This document shows positions 55,973-64,000 of a stretch of DNA of 64,000 bases, piece after piece. Source of the stretch: Halobacteriales archaeon QS_1_68_20 (GTDB lineage Archaea > Halobacteriota > Halobacteria > Halobacteriales > PXRE01); NCBI GenBank assembly GCA_003021085.1, contig PXRE01000006.1, positions 1-64,000 on the forward strand. The letters are read 5' to 3'. The notes under the pieces are model-generated. The model searched no databases and was not told the DNA's origin. It was given only the letters and a program-made list of their open reading frames with translations. A program made the translations under genes and the position numbers. Within the stretch, counting starts at the first letter, position 1; every line of letters starts with the position of its first letter.

Positions 55973-57170
55973 ATGACGGATCGAACCACCTGCACCGGGG
56001 ACGAGGGGCGGCGGCCGGCGAGCGGGATCGACCTGGGCAGGCGAGCGGTGCTGGGACTCGCCACCACGGGCGCGCTGACCGCTGGGGCGTTCCCGACGAC
56101 GGTCGGGGCGACCCCGGGGCCAGCGACGTCGGCGGATACGGAAGTGGTCTCGGCGAGCGTCGACCACGTCGGGGGGACCGAACCCGACGTGGACGCGGTG
56201 TCGGTGGCCACGGACGTCCGGGAGCACCGCCTGGCGGTGGACCTCCGCTCGACCGACTCCGGCAGCGAGCCGGAAACCGAACTGGCGGCCGTCGGGGCCG
56301 ACCACTCCACGACGTTCGAGGTGACCCTGGAACTGGCGGGCTTGTCGCCACACGTGTTGATCGGGCGCTCGGACGGACTGCGCTGGGATCGGACGGTCCG
56401 GGACGACGGGTCGGCGACGGTGGCCGTCCGCGCCAGGCCCTCTACGTTCCAGGTCATCTCGGGGGGGCGTCCGGCCCGACGACTAGCCGACGGGCGAGGA
56501 CGACCGCGCGGACCACGAGACGGACGAGCGCGTCTCCTTCGGCATCCGGTCGGTCGCGGACCACGACGGCGCCATCGCGCAGGCGGGTGGCGGACTGGTC
56601 GTCGGATCCGACGCCATGTCGATTTTCACGCCGGCGGTGCGGCCCCGGGAAGGCGATCCACGCCTGGAACTCACCGTCGCCGGCCCGCACTACACGGTCT
56701 CGGGGGAGCGCAACGAGGGGTTCTACTACTCGCTTTTGCCACCGTCGCTGCTGGAGCGGTGGGACGTCTCGGGACCGGGGCAACTGGCCGCCTGGTACGA
56801 CGGCGAGAAAGCGAACTTCTCCGCCGGGTGGGTCGACGAGAGCATCCTCGTCGAACTCGACGTGCAGTACTCGGTCCGGACCATCGCCGTCGGACCGGGT
56901 GAACCGCTCGGCGACCCGACGGACGGCACCGACGAGTCGACCCGGGAACCGGAGGACGCGACCGACGAGGCGAGTCCGGACGGTTCTGGCGAGTCGATAG
57001 GTCTCCCGGTCCCCGGCTTCGGGGTCGGGGCGCTCCAGGGCGGCCGATTTAGCACGGCCGATCCAGCATGGCGGATCCAGCACGGCCGATCCGGGTCGTG
57101 CTTGCGGCGGGTCCGGCATGCCGTGGTGGTTACGTTCGTCCTGCTGGAACCGAAACCAAAACGGTCTTGA
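55973..57170 (+). pseudogene. Tat-exported haloarchaeal surface protein, frameshifted
   Basis: The first frame begins with SGIDLGRRAVLGLATTGALTAG and an AGAF/GATPG region, then GADHSTTFEVTLELAGLSPHVLIG to TFQVISGG near 56465, where a run of seven G residues precedes loss of frame. The other frame has ERVSFGIRSVADHDGAIAQAGG, LTVAGPHYTVSGERNEGFYYSLLPPSL and ANFSAGWVDESILVELDVQY. Together they look like one protein of about 400 residues. A PGF-type ending, LPVPGFGVGA, is present, but the anchor helix after it is replaced by repeat-derived sequence. I do not assign a family number. Confidence 0.68.
57051..57092 (+). repeat. Three 14-bp tandem units AGCACGGCCGATCC
   Basis: Units at 57051, 57065 and 57079 read AGCACGGCCGATCC, AGCATGGCGGATCC and AGCACGGCCGATCC. 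A degenerate unit (GCGGCCGAT) precedes them. They fall exactly where the C-terminal anchor of the frameshifted exported protein should be. Confidence 0.8.
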
Positions 57171-57194
57171 TTCGTTGTCAGGTACTTCCAGCCC

Positions 57195-58436
57195 ATGACA
57201 CCGGGCGATACGGCCGTCACTCGACGGGGCCTGCTGGGGAGCGTCGCCGCCGTCGGCGGCGCGTCGTTGCTGGCCGACCGTGCAACGGCCCAGCAGAACG
57301 GGACAGACTGGCCGGAATTGAACGTCGACGCCGCCAACACGGGCCACCACGAGCGCGCCCAGTCGTTCGGGAACGTCTCGAACGACTGGACCTTCGACGC
57401 CGACGGGCGGGTGATGCGTCCCCCCACGGTGCGTGACGGGACGGTGTACGCCGGGACCGATGCCGGGACCGTCTACGCCATCGACGCGGCCGAGGGGACC
57501 GAGCAGTGGACGTTCGAGACCGGCGACTCCGTCAAGACGTCGCCGGCGGTGTACGGCGGGTCCGTCTACGTCGGCAGCGACGACGGGAACGTCTACGCCC
57601 TCGACGCGGCGACGGGCGACGAACTCTGGCGCGTGGCGGGCGAGAGCTGGGCGCAGACGTCCCCGACCGTCGTCGACGGTGTGGTCCTGGCGGGCAACGA
57701 CAGCCTGTTCGCCGCCGACGCCGACACGGGCGAGGTGCTGTGGCGGACCGATGGCCCGGTCGACGACACGCCTGCGGTCGCCGACGGCCGCGTGTACCTC
57801 GCCGAGGACGACGAATTCCTGGCCTACGATCTCTCGACCGGCGAGCGCGTGTGGGAGCAGTCGCTGGCCGCCGAGGGCGGCATGGCGACGACCGTCGCCG
57901 ACGGCCGGGTGTACGTCCCCAACGGCACCGGACCGGTGTACGCGTTCGACGCCGAAACGGGCGAGGAACTGTGGACCTTCGACGGAGAGGGCAGGTTCAC
58001 CGCCCCGGTCTCGGTCGCCGACGGGACGGTGTACGCCGGGACCTGGGACGGCATCTACCTCTACGCCATCGACGCGGCGACCGGCGAGGAGGCCTGGTCG
58101 AACGAGGTATCGGCGTCGATCTCCTCGGCCCCGATCCCGGCCGGCGACGAGTTGATCGTGGCGACCGACGAGTTGCGGGGCTACGACCGGGAGACGGGTG
58201 AGCAACGGTGGTCCTGGGAGAACGTCGGGAGCCGCGGCGGTCCCATCGTCGTCGAGGACCGCTGCTACGTCGGCGACGAGATCGACGGCGCCGTCCACGC
58301 GCTCGACCCGGCCCCGGCGGAGTCGTGGCCCGTCCCCGGATTCGGCGTCGTGTCGGCGCTCGCCGGACTTCTGGGAGCCGGTGCCGTCCGGCGGTTGCTC
58401 CGGGAGGGCGCTCGCCGATCCCGCCGGCCGAGGTAA
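57195..58436 (+). CDS. Tat-exported PQQ-like beta-propeller protein with PGF-CTERM-like anchor
   Basis: The 413-residue protein has VTRRGLLGSVAAVGGASLLAD with an ATA cleavage site. Seven or so propeller blades follow, each with a motif like TVYAGTDAGTVYAIDAAEGTEQW and VYAFDAETGEELWTFDG. The C-terminus is ESWPVPGFGVVSALAGLLGAGAVRRLLREG, a PGF-CTERM-like tripartite signal (PGF, helix, basic cluster) that would be processed by archaeosortase and anchored to the membrane lipid. It is probably a surface scaffold or binding protein; no catalytic residues are evident. Confidence 0.85.
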   Translation: MTPGDTAVTRRGLLGSVAAVGGASLLADRATAQQNGTDWPELNVDAANTGHHERAQSFGNVSNDWTFDADGRVMRPPTVRDGTVYAGTDAGTVYAIDAAEGTEQWTFETGDSVKTSPAVYGGSVYVGSDDGNVYALDAATGDELWRVAGESWAQTSPTVVDGVVLAGNDSLFAADADTGEVLWRTDGPVDDTPAVADGRVYLAEDDEFLAYDLSTGERVWEQSLAAEGGMATTVADGRVYVPNGTGPVYAFDAETGEELWTFDGEGRFTAPVSVADGTVYAGTWDGIYLYAIDAATGEEAWSNEVSASISSAPIPAGDELIVATDELRGYDRETGEQRWSWENVGSRGGPIVVEDRCYVGDEIDGAVHALDPAPAESWPVPGFGVVSALAGLLGAGAVRRLLREGARRSRRPR

Positions 58437-58471
58437 GGATACTTAAGGTCCGGCATCCACTTCCAGCGCGT

Positions 58472-59581
58472 ATGGAGCCGCGGGACCTGTCGGGACACGT
58501 CGCGTACCAGGCGGGCCGGGGCGACGAGGAAGTCGCCCGCGAACTCGGGATCGATCCCGACGACCTCGTGACGCTGTCCTCCAACGAGAACCCCCTGGGA
58601 CCGAGTCCGGCGGCCATCGAGGCCATCCGCGGGGCCGCCAGTAGCGTCCACCAGTACCCGAAGGCCGCCCACGTCGACCTCCGGGACGAACTCGCCGAAC
58701 GGTGGGACCTCGACCCGCGGCAGGTGTGGCTGGCGGCCGGCGGCGACGGCGCCATCGACTACCTCTCGCGGGCTACCCTGGACCCGGGCGACGGCGTCCT
58801 CGTCCCGGCGCCGGGGTTCGCCTACTACGGGATGAGCGCCCGCTACCACCACGGGACGGCCGCCGAGTACGCCCTCGCGGAGACCGACGACTTCGAACTC
58901 GCCGCGGACGTGGTGCTGTCGGCCTACGACGGCGAGCGCGTCGTCTACGTGACCAGCCCCCACAACCCGACGGGCGCGGAGATGACCGTCGACGGCGTCC
59001 GACTCGTGGCCGAGGAGACCGACCAGCGAACCCTCGTCGTGGTCGACGAGGCCTACGGCGAGTTCTCCGACCGGCCGAGCGCGGCGACCCTGCTGGACGA
59101 ACGCGACGACGTCGCCGTGCTCCGGACGTTCTCGAAGGTCTACGGCCTCGCGGGGGTCCGACTGGGTTACGCGCTCGTCCCCGACGAGTGGGCCGACGCC
59201 TACGCGAAGGTGAACACGCCGTTCGCGGCCAGTGAACTGGCCTGCCGGGCCGGCCTGGCCGCCCTCGACGACGACGCCCACGTCGAGGAGTCCGTCCACG
59301 TCGCTCGCTGGGCGAGGGAGTTCATGCGCGACGCCATCTCCGCGCCCACCTACGAGAGCGGCGGCAACTTCGTCCTCGTGGACGTGGGCGACGCGGACGT
59401 CTCACAGGACCCGGACGACGCGGGGGCCGCGGCGGCCGTCGCCCGCGAACTCCGCGAGCGCGGCGTCATCGTCCGGGACTGCACGAGTTTCGGGCTCCCG
59501 GAACACGTCCGGATCACCTGCGGCACCGAGCACGAGACCCGCGGGGCCGTCGAGACGGTCAACGAGGTGGTCGGGTCGTGA
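58472..59581 (+). CDS. hisC: Histidinol-phosphate aminotransferase
   Basis: The 369-residue fold type I PLP enzyme has LSSNENPLGPSPAAIEAIRG, HQYPKAAHVDLRDELAERW, GGDGAIDYLSRATLDPGD, the PLP Asp/Tyr block VYVTSPHNPTG, VVDEAYGEFSD and the PLP lysine in RTFSKVYGLAGVRLGYAL, all characteristic of HisC. It converts histidinol phosphate and 2-oxoglutarate to imidazole acetol phosphate and glutamate or the reverse, in histidine synthesis. ATG 58472 is the family start. Downstream genes for the AK6-like kinase and the phosphatidyltransferase follow closely, an order I know from other haloarchaea. Confidence 0.92.
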   Translation: MEPRDLSGHVAYQAGRGDEEVARELGIDPDDLVTLSSNENPLGPSPAAIEAIRGAASSVHQYPKAAHVDLRDELAERWDLDPRQVWLAAGGDGAIDYLSRATLDPGDGVLVPAPGFAYYGMSARYHHGTAAEYALAETDDFELAADVVLSAYDGERVVYVTSPHNPTGAEMTVDGVRLVAEETDQRTLVVVDEAYGEFSDRPSAATLLDERDDVAVLRTFSKVYGLAGVRLGYALVPDEWADAYAKVNTPFAASELACRAGLAALDDDAHVEESVHVARWAREFMRDAISAPTYESGGNFVLVDVGDADVSQDPDDAGAAAAVARELRERGVIVRDCTSFGLPEHVRITCGTEHETRGAVETVNEVVGS

Positions 59582-59609
59582 TCCCGCCGAAAATGGAGGT
59601 GACCGGCGC

Positions 59610-60122
59610 GTGAGGGTCGCGCTGACCGGCACCCCCGGCACCGGCAAGACCACCGCCGCGGACCTGCTGGAGACGGACCTGGAAGTGGTCCACCTGAACG
59701 ACCTGATCCGCGAGGCGGGCCTGCACGAGGGCGAAGACCCCGAGCGCGGGTCGCTGGTCGCGGACCTCGACGCCGTGCGCGAGCGTCTGGCCGACCGCGA
59801 GGACGTGTTGGTCGAGTCCCACCTCGCGCACCACCTCGACGCCGACCGGGTGGTCGTCCTGCGGTGTCACCCCGCGGACCTGGAACGGCGACTGCGGGAG
59901 CGCGGCGAATCCGACGCGAAGGCCACCGAGAACGCGGAGTCGGAGGCGCTGGACGTGATCCTCTCGGAGGCGGTCCGCGAACACGGCCGCGAGCGCGTCC
60001 ACGAGGTGGACACGACCGACCGCGACCCGGCGGCGGCCGCCCGCGACGTCGAAGCCGTCGTCGTCGGCGACGCCGCTCCCGGCGTCGGCACCGTGGACTT
60101 CACCGACTACCTGCAACCGTGA
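59610..60122 (+). CDS. AK6 (Fap7)-like adenylate kinase family protein
   Basis: The 170-residue protein starts RVALTGTPGTGKTTAADLLE (P-loop) and contains VHLNDLIREAGLHEGEDPERGSLVADLDAV (blocks quoted in part), VVLRCHPADLERRLRERG and a late ENAESEALDVILSEA helix, the archaeal AK6 plan. Such proteins have adenylate kinase or ATPase activity and help assemble the small ribosomal subunit. The GTG start at 59610 follows GGAGGTGA, which could be a real Shine-Dalgarno. The gene is 28 nt after hisC. Confidence 0.88.
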   Translation: MRVALTGTPGTGKTTAADLLETDLEVVHLNDLIREAGLHEGEDPERGSLVADLDAVRERLADREDVLVESHLAHHLDADRVVVLRCHPADLERRLRERGESDAKATENAESEALDVILSEAVREHGRERVHEVDTTDRDPAAAARDVEAVVVGDAAPGVGTVDFTDYLQP

Positions 60123-60141
60123 CGACCCTATCCCCCCGACC

Positions 60142-60750
60142 ATGACACTGGACCAACTCAGACCGACCGCGAACCGACTGCTCGAACCGTTCGTCGACCT
60201 CACCGAGCGCCTGGGGCTGTCCCCCAACGGGATCAGCGTCGTCGCGCTGTTCGTCGCAGTCGCGGCGGGTGGCGCCTTCTATTTCGGGGGCGAGATGCCC
60301 ACGGCGTACCTGGCCGGCGCCGCGCTGGTGTTCGTGAACGGGTGGCTGGACCTGCTGGACGGCGCGCTCGCGCGCCGCCTGGACGAGGACAGCGACGCCG
60401 GCGACCTGCTGGACCACGTGGTCGACCGCTACGCCGACATCGTCATCGTCGCCGGCCTCGCCGCCGGCATCGAGCGGTACGCCCTCGGACTCGCGGCCGT
60501 CACGGGCGTGCTGATGACCTCCTACCTCGGCACGCAGGCCCAGGCGGTCGGCCTGGACCGCGTCTACGGGGGCGTCCTTGGCCGGGCGGACCGCCTGGTG
60601 CTGATCGCCGCCGTGGCCATCGCGGCCGCGTTCGTCGACCTCTCCGTCCAGGGCCTCTCGCTGGTCGGCTGGTTGCTGGTCCTGTTCGCGGTCGTCGGCC
60701 ACCTCACCACACTCCAGCGGTTCTACTCGGCCTGGCGGGCGTTGGAGTGA
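60142..60750 (+). CDS. CDP-alcohol phosphatidyltransferase
   Basis: The 202-residue membrane protein carries the family signature D-x2-D-G-x2-A-R-x8-G-x3-D-x3-D in DLLDGALARRLDEDSDAGDLLDHVVDRYAD (parts DLLDGALARR and GDLLDHVVDRYAD). Five or six helices are visible. In archaea members make archaetidylinositol phosphate or related polar lipid headgroups from CDP-archaeol; the exact alcohol is not fixed here, although the position after hisC and AK6 is typical of the archaetidylinositol phosphate synthase candidates. Confidence 0.88.
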   Translation: MTLDQLRPTANRLLEPFVDLTERLGLSPNGISVVALFVAVAAGGAFYFGGEMPTAYLAGAALVFVNGWLDLLDGALARRLDEDSDAGDLLDHVVDRYADIVIVAGLAAGIERYALGLAAVTGVLMTSYLGTQAQAVGLDRVYGGVLGRADRLVLIAAVAIAAAFVDLSVQGLSLVGWLLVLFAVVGHLTTLQRFYSAWRALE

Positions 60751-60832
60751 AGACCGTACCGGCAGTTCCGGGGCGTTCGCGCGCCCGGAGCGCGGACTTC
60801 GACCGCTCTCGAAGTGTCGTTGACCGGCAGCG

Positions 60833-60845
60833 TGCAATTTATTGG
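60833..60845 (+). promoter_or_regulatory. TATA-like element of the aMBF1 gene
   Basis: GCAATTTATTGGA lies 23-35 nt upstream of the ATG at 60868 in GC-rich surroundings. The spacing suits a leaderless transcript. Confidence 0.5.
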
Positions 60846-60867
60846 AAGTCGTTGCCAACGGACGTGT

Positions 60868-61410
60868 ATGGTCCAGTGTGAGATGTGCGGTGCCGAGACG
60901 TCGTCGCCCAACACCATCAAGGTCGAGGGAGCGGAACTGGACGTCTGCGGCGACTGCACCGATTTCGGGACCGAAGTGCGCCAGCAGGAGTCCTCGAGCA
61001 CTTCGACCAAGTACTCGACGTCGTCGAATTCCGGCGGGTCCAGCGGCGGCAGCACGAGGTCCGGTCGCTCGTCGTCCAGTGATGGCGGGGGCGGCGGCCG
61101 GTCCCGGGGTAGCGACATGTTCGACGACGTCGAGGAACTGGCGGCGGACTACGACGACCGCATCCGCCGCGCGCGAGAGCAGACCGGCCTCAGCCAGGAG
61201 GACCTGGCGAAGGAACTCAACGAGAAGGCCAGTCTGATCCGCAAACTCGAACAGGGTAGCATGCTCCCCAGCGACTCCGTCCAACAGAAACTCGAACGAA
61301 AACTGGACGTCTCGCTGACCTCGACCGGCGGCACCGAGGACACCGACTGGGAGTCCGACTCCCCCTCCGGGAGCTACACGCTGGGGGACGTCGTCGAGCG
61401 GAACGACTGA
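60868..61410 (+). CDS. mbf1: Archaeal multiprotein bridging factor 1 homologue (aMBF1)
   Basis: The 180-residue protein has a zinc ribbon VQCEMCGAETSSPNTI and CGDCTDFG, a long Ser/Gly linker (SNSGGSSGGSTRSG), and a Cro/C1-type helix-turn-helix: RRAREQTGLSQEDLAKELNEKASLIRKLEQG (blocks LSQEDLAKELNEKASLI and KLEQGSMLPS), followed by VQQKLERKLDVSL. This is the aMBF1 plan, a transcription or translation associated protein of archaea. ATG 60868 starts at the ribbon; the ORF track is 18 codons longer. Confidence 0.9.
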   Translation: MVQCEMCGAETSSPNTIKVEGAELDVCGDCTDFGTEVRQQESSSTSTKYSTSSNSGGSSGGSTRSGRSSSSDGGGGGRSRGSDMFDDVEELAADYDDRIRRAREQTGLSQEDLAKELNEKASLIRKLEQGSMLPSDSVQQKLERKLDVSLTSTGGTEDTDWESDSPSGSYTLGDVVERND

Positions 61411-61510
61411 CCGAGGCCGTTTTCGAGGGGTTGGAACCGCCATCGTGGACAGTTTTCTCGACGGTCCAGCGACAGCCTAGGCGAGTTCACCGGTCGAAGT
61501 ATTTTCACCG

Positions 61511-61924
61511 TTGCAGAATATACAACGGCTGGGAAGAACGACGTCCGAGTTCGAAGAAGAGCCCTCGATTCCGGACCCGAGTGAGTTCGATCCCGGGGAG
61601 TCGGCAGTCGATTCCCGGCTGGAACTCCGCAACGCGTTCTCGGAGACGCTCACCCAGCACGGCTTCTCTGCCGTGACTCGTTTCGCCCGCGAGCGCGCTG
61701 GAGACGTCTTCCACGACCGCCGCCTGGAGATTCTGGACTACCTCCGGAACGAAGGGCCCCGCTCGGTCCGCGCGCTGGCGGCGGAACTGGGCTACGACAA
61801 GGGGGTCGTGAGTCGGGACCTCCAGCGACTCCGGCGTCTCGACGTCGTCGGATTCGAGGAGGACGGGCAGGCGAAAGCGCCGCGTCTCACGCACCGCCAC
61901 GTCGTGATCGAACCGGTCGTCTGA
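61511..61924 (+). CDS. HVO_A0114-type winged-helix DNA-binding protein
   Basis: The 137-residue protein has a C-terminal winged helix: RLEILDYLRNEGPRSVRALAAELGYDKGVVSRDLQRLRRLDVVGFEEDGQ in order (parts LEILDYLRNEGPRSVRALA and GYDKGVVSRDLQRLRRL), with the wing AKAPRLTHRHV. The N-terminal 60 residues are acidic and less conserved. I recognise the HVO_A0114 family of haloarchaeal regulators. The only available start in the frame is a TTG at 61511; no ATG or GTG lies between it and the family domain, so the start is uncertain. Confidence 0.72.
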   Translation: MQNIQRLGRTTSEFEEEPSIPDPSEFDPGESAVDSRLELRNAFSETLTQHGFSAVTRFARERAGDVFHDRRLEILDYLRNEGPRSVRALAAELGYDKGVVSRDLQRLRRLDVVGFEEDGQAKAPRLTHRHVVIEPVV

Positions 61925-61972
61925 CTGCCCGTTCTCGAAACCTCTTTTGGTGCGCCGGGCGCCCCTCCGTAC

Positions 61973-62617
61973 ATGTTCGTCCTCGTCAACCTGAAGGCCT
62001 ACGACTGCGATCCGGTAGAGATAGCCGAGGCGGCCCGCGACGTGAGCGACGACAGCGGCGTCCGCGTCGGCGTCGCGCCCCAGGCCGCACACCTCGAACG
62101 CGTCGCCGAGACCGGCGTCGAGACGTGGGCCCAGCACGTCGACCCCGTCGAGCACGGCAGTCACACCGGCACCGTCCACGCCGAGTCGGCCGCGGACGCG
62201 GGCGCGACGGGCACCCTGCTGAACCACTCCGAGCGGCGCCTGAAACTCGCAGACGTCGACGGTGCGCTCCGGGCGGCCGAACGCGCCGGCCTGGAGACCT
62301 GCGTCTGTGCCAACGACCCCGACCAGATCGGTGCCGCGGCCGCGCTCGGCCCCGACGCGGTGGCCGTCGAACCGCCGGCACTCATCGGCACCGGCACGCC
62401 AGTCAGCCAGGCCGACCCCGAGGTCGTCGAGGGCGCGGTCGACGCGGCGGCCGCGGTCGACGACGCCGTGGACGTGTACTGCGGCGCCGGCATCTCGACC
62501 GGCGAGGACGTCGACGCCGCTGGCGACCTGGGCGCGACGGGCGTCCTGCTGGCGTCCGGCGTGGCGAAGGCCGACGGCCCGCGGGCGGCCCTGCAAGACC
62601 TCGTCTCCGGCGTCTGA
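61973..62617 (+). CDS. tpiA: Triosephosphate isomerase
   Basis: The 214-residue protein is the short archaeal type of [15 protein letters not shown] holds the substrate-binding Asn-Lys, [13 protein letters not shown] follows, [17 protein letters not shown] has the catalytic His-Ser-Glu-Arg, and [11 protein letters not shown] holds the catalytic Glu and start of loop 6. The end [13 protein letters not shown] and [11 protein letters not shown] close the phosphate-binding site. It interconverts dihydroxyacetone phosphate and glyceraldehyde 3-phosphate. Confidence 0.94.
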   Translation: MFVLVNLKAYDCDPVEIAEAARDVSDDSGVRVGVAPQAAHLERVAETGVETWAQHVDPVEHGSHTGTVHAESAADAGATGTLLNHSERRLKLADVDGALRAAERAGLETCVCANDPDQIGAAAALGPDAVAVEPPALIGTGTPVSQADPEVVEGAVDAAAAVDDAVDVYCGAGISTGEDVDAAGDLGATGVLLASGVAKADGPRAALQDLVSGV

Positions 62618-62645
62618 GAGCGATTCGAGCGGTCGCGGCTGGTGG

Positions 62646-63266
62646 CTACTCGCCGCCGAGCGGCGGCCGCGTCCTGCGGTCGGAGGAGGAGCCGCCGACT
62701 TCGTGGCAGTCGTGACACGTCAGCAGCCCCTGGACGTTGACGACCGCGCCACCGCAGGACCTACACCCGTCGGCTATCGCCGTCCCGTCGTCGGGGTCGG
62801 GCGTGGACTCGGTCTCGACCCGCTGGCGGACGGGGAGGTCACCGGTCTTCAGCGCCGCGACCGCTTCCGAGACGGTGTGGTGGACGTCGTCGTCGGTGTG
62901 GGGGAAGCCCCCGGCGAGTCGGTCGTCGAGGTAGACGGCGACGGCCATCACCGGCGTGACGAGGACGGTGGAGGTCTCGCCGGTGAACCGGGATTCCCGC
63001 GTCCGGATGGAGAACGGTGGGCGGACGCTCACGTCGTTGGCCTCCGCCCAGGTCTCGAACTGCCTGAAGGTCTCGACGACGTCGTCGTACAGGCCGTGGT
63101 CGGACACGGAGACCTCCCCGGGCCAGGAGTGGACGGCGACGTCGTCGACGACGCCCTCGGCCGAGAGGTCGTGCAACGTCTCGATCTTGGCGTCGACCGG
63201 GTCTAACAGCAGTGCCGGCCGCGTGTACGCCTCTACGGTCACCTCGCTGTGGATGTCGCCTGTCAT
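62646..63266 (-). CDS. Haloarchaeal protein with C-terminal zinc ribbon
   Basis: The 206-residue protein starts MTGDIHSEVTVEAYTRPALLL, a start I have seen in a haloarchaeal family of unknown function. Blocks are GVVDDVAVHSWPGEVSVSD, FETWAEANDVSVRPPFSIR, VMAVAVYLDDRLAGGFPHTDDDVHH and a C-terminal GCRSCGGAVVNVQGLLTCHDCHEVG, where the CxxC pairs should bind zinc. The ATG at 63266 is used; the longer ORF-track start is not supported. The stop is 26 nt from the tpiA stop, tail to tail. Confidence 0.7.
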   Translation of the reverse strand: MTGDIHSEVTVEAYTRPALLLDPVDAKIETLHDLSAEGVVDDVAVHSWPGEVSVSDHGLYDDVVETFRQFETWAEANDVSVRPPFSIRTRESRFTGETSTVLVTPVMAVAVYLDDRLAGGFPHTDDDVHHTVSEAVAALKTGDLPVRQRVETESTPDPDDGTAIADGCRSCGGAVVNVQGLLTCHDCHEVGGSSSDRRTRPPLGGE

Positions 63267-63445
63267 AGTAGATTCTCCGTCCCCCGCCCGGTTCCACGTG
63301 CAACTGCAACCGGCGCGACTGTATACCTTCACACCACTTTCGGGCGAGGTGGTTTTTCGTTACTTGCGCGGGATGCCGGGACCGTCCGTTCGCCGACAAC
63401 CGGCGCATGCTTGCGGTTTCACGCACTCGCAGTCGCCGCTGGTGC

Positions 63446-64000
63446 TTACTCGAAGTCCGACAGCGACACCTGGCCGTCGCCGTCTCGGCCGTCGTCGCGT
63501 CCCGTAGCATCCGACGGGTCGTCCCGGGACCCGCGGCGCTCGCTCGCGGTCGCCTCGCTGTCCTCCCAGGCGTCGAGGTTCGCCTGGTCGGCGTCGTCGA
63601 ACGACAGGTTTGAGACGCGAACGCCGACCTTCCGGACGGCCTCGTCCTCGAACTCCGACAGCAGGTCCAGCGCCACCTCCTCGACCAGGTCGGGTTCGTC
63701 GACGGGCCCCGGCAGCGACCGCTCGCGGGTGTTGACGTCGAACGGCGGGGTGACGACCTTGATGCCGATGGTCCGGTAGAGCGCGCCCTTCCGGCGGGCG
63801 CGGTCCGCGACCGCGGTCGCCAGCGTCCGGACCCGCTCGCGCTTCTTCCCTGGGTCGTCGGTCGACTCGGTGAACGCCGACTCCCGCGAGAGGCTCTTGG
63901 GACGGCCCTTCGGGGTCACCTCGCGGTCGTCGATCCCTCTCGCGCGGCGGACGAGTTCGCGCCCGCGCTCGCCGCGGTCGGCCTCGATCTCGGCGGGGTC
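63446..64000 (-). CDS. dinB: DNA polymerase IV (DinB), C-terminal part, continues beyond window
   Basis: The frame is open to the window edge. Reading inward from the edge it shows ADRGERGRELVRRARGIDDREV, TPKGRPKSLSRESAFTE and RVRTLATAVADRARRKGALYRTIGIKVVTPPFDVNTRERSL (parts), which form the little-finger domain of Y-family polymerases. The tail QVSLSDFE at the C-terminus resembles a PCNA-interacting peptide (Q-x2-[LI]-x2-F). The catalytic palm lies outside the window. Translesion synthesis is the expected role. Confidence 0.88.
   Translation of the reverse strand, partial: DPAEIEADRGERGRELVRRARGIDDREVTPKGRPKSLSRESAFTESTDDPGKKRERVRTLATAVADRARRKGALYRTIGIKVVTPPFDVNTRERSLPGPVDEPDLVEEVALDLLSEFEDEAVRKVGVRVSNLSFDDADQANLDAWEDSEATASERRGSRDDPSDATGRDDGRDGDGQVSLSDFE

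Overview
The window looks like chromosome from a haloarchaeon (class Halobacteria). Base composition is very GC-rich, with strong G/C in third codon positions. Predicted proteins are acidic, Tat-type twin-arginine leaders and lipoboxes are frequent, and promoters are TATA-like and sit 25-35 nt upstream of starts with almost no leader. Many genes belong to families I know mainly from haloarchaea (DUF5788, DUF5793, UPF0179, DUF7139, DUF7405, HVO_A0114-type DNA-binding protein, aMBF1). The three tRNA genes (Arg-CCU, Gly-UCC, Leu-CAA) have archaeal features.

Layout. 0-1.3 kb: possible transposase tail, a J-protein-like accessory gene and a hairpin-rich non-coding tract. 1.3-15.2 kb: DUF5788-PolX, a Mut7-C protein with a decayed partial copy beside it, a frameshifted aminotransferase, NDH-2-like oxidoreductase, penicillin acylase family protein, a Cys/Met PLP enzyme, nucleoside phosphorylase and a hydroxyproline dehydratase/racemase-family enzyme. 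15.2-35.3 kb: exported lipoproteins, a P19-like iron protein, tandem membrane hydrolases, tRNA-Arg, TatA, peroxiredoxin, HD hydrolase, a membrane spermidine-synthase-like protein, MFS transporter, DsbA-like protein and 5'-nucleotidase. 35.4-44.5 kb: tRNA-Gly, sugar-phosphate isomerase, Trm9-like methyltransferase, DUF5793-UPF0179, a desuccinylase with a truncated copy, DUF389 and tRNA-Leu. 44.6-50.6 kb is an unstable stretch: an internally deleted antiporter, frameshifted MBL hydrolase, truncated HTH_10-type regulator, and three tandem genes for Tat-exported cysteine-rich miniproteins. 50.6-64 kb: UPF0173 hydrolase, YihY protein, FAH-family enzyme, a pentapeptide-repeat potassium-channel fusion, a PQQ-propeller protein with a PGF-CTERM-like tail, HisC, an AK6-like kinase, CDP-alcohol phosphatidyltransferase, aMBF1, a winged-helix regulator, TpiA and the C-terminal part of DinB.

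Beyond the ordinary gene content I see three repeated structures. First, four copies of a stem-loop element bounded by GAAAG and CTTTC with a conserved G-rich internal loop. Two copies are preceded by short tandem arrays that run in phase into the element. Second, a cassette of about 168 bp downstream of two different tRNA genes, in which the 3' end of each tRNA is duplicated around a conserved structured core. Third, a marked concentration of gene remnants, several lying within 1 kb of their intact parent. The three cysteine-rich miniproteins (shared spacing C-x5-C-x3-C-x10-CC) are my best candidate for an undescribed secreted system. All family calls were made by eye from motifs and remembered families; no search was run.
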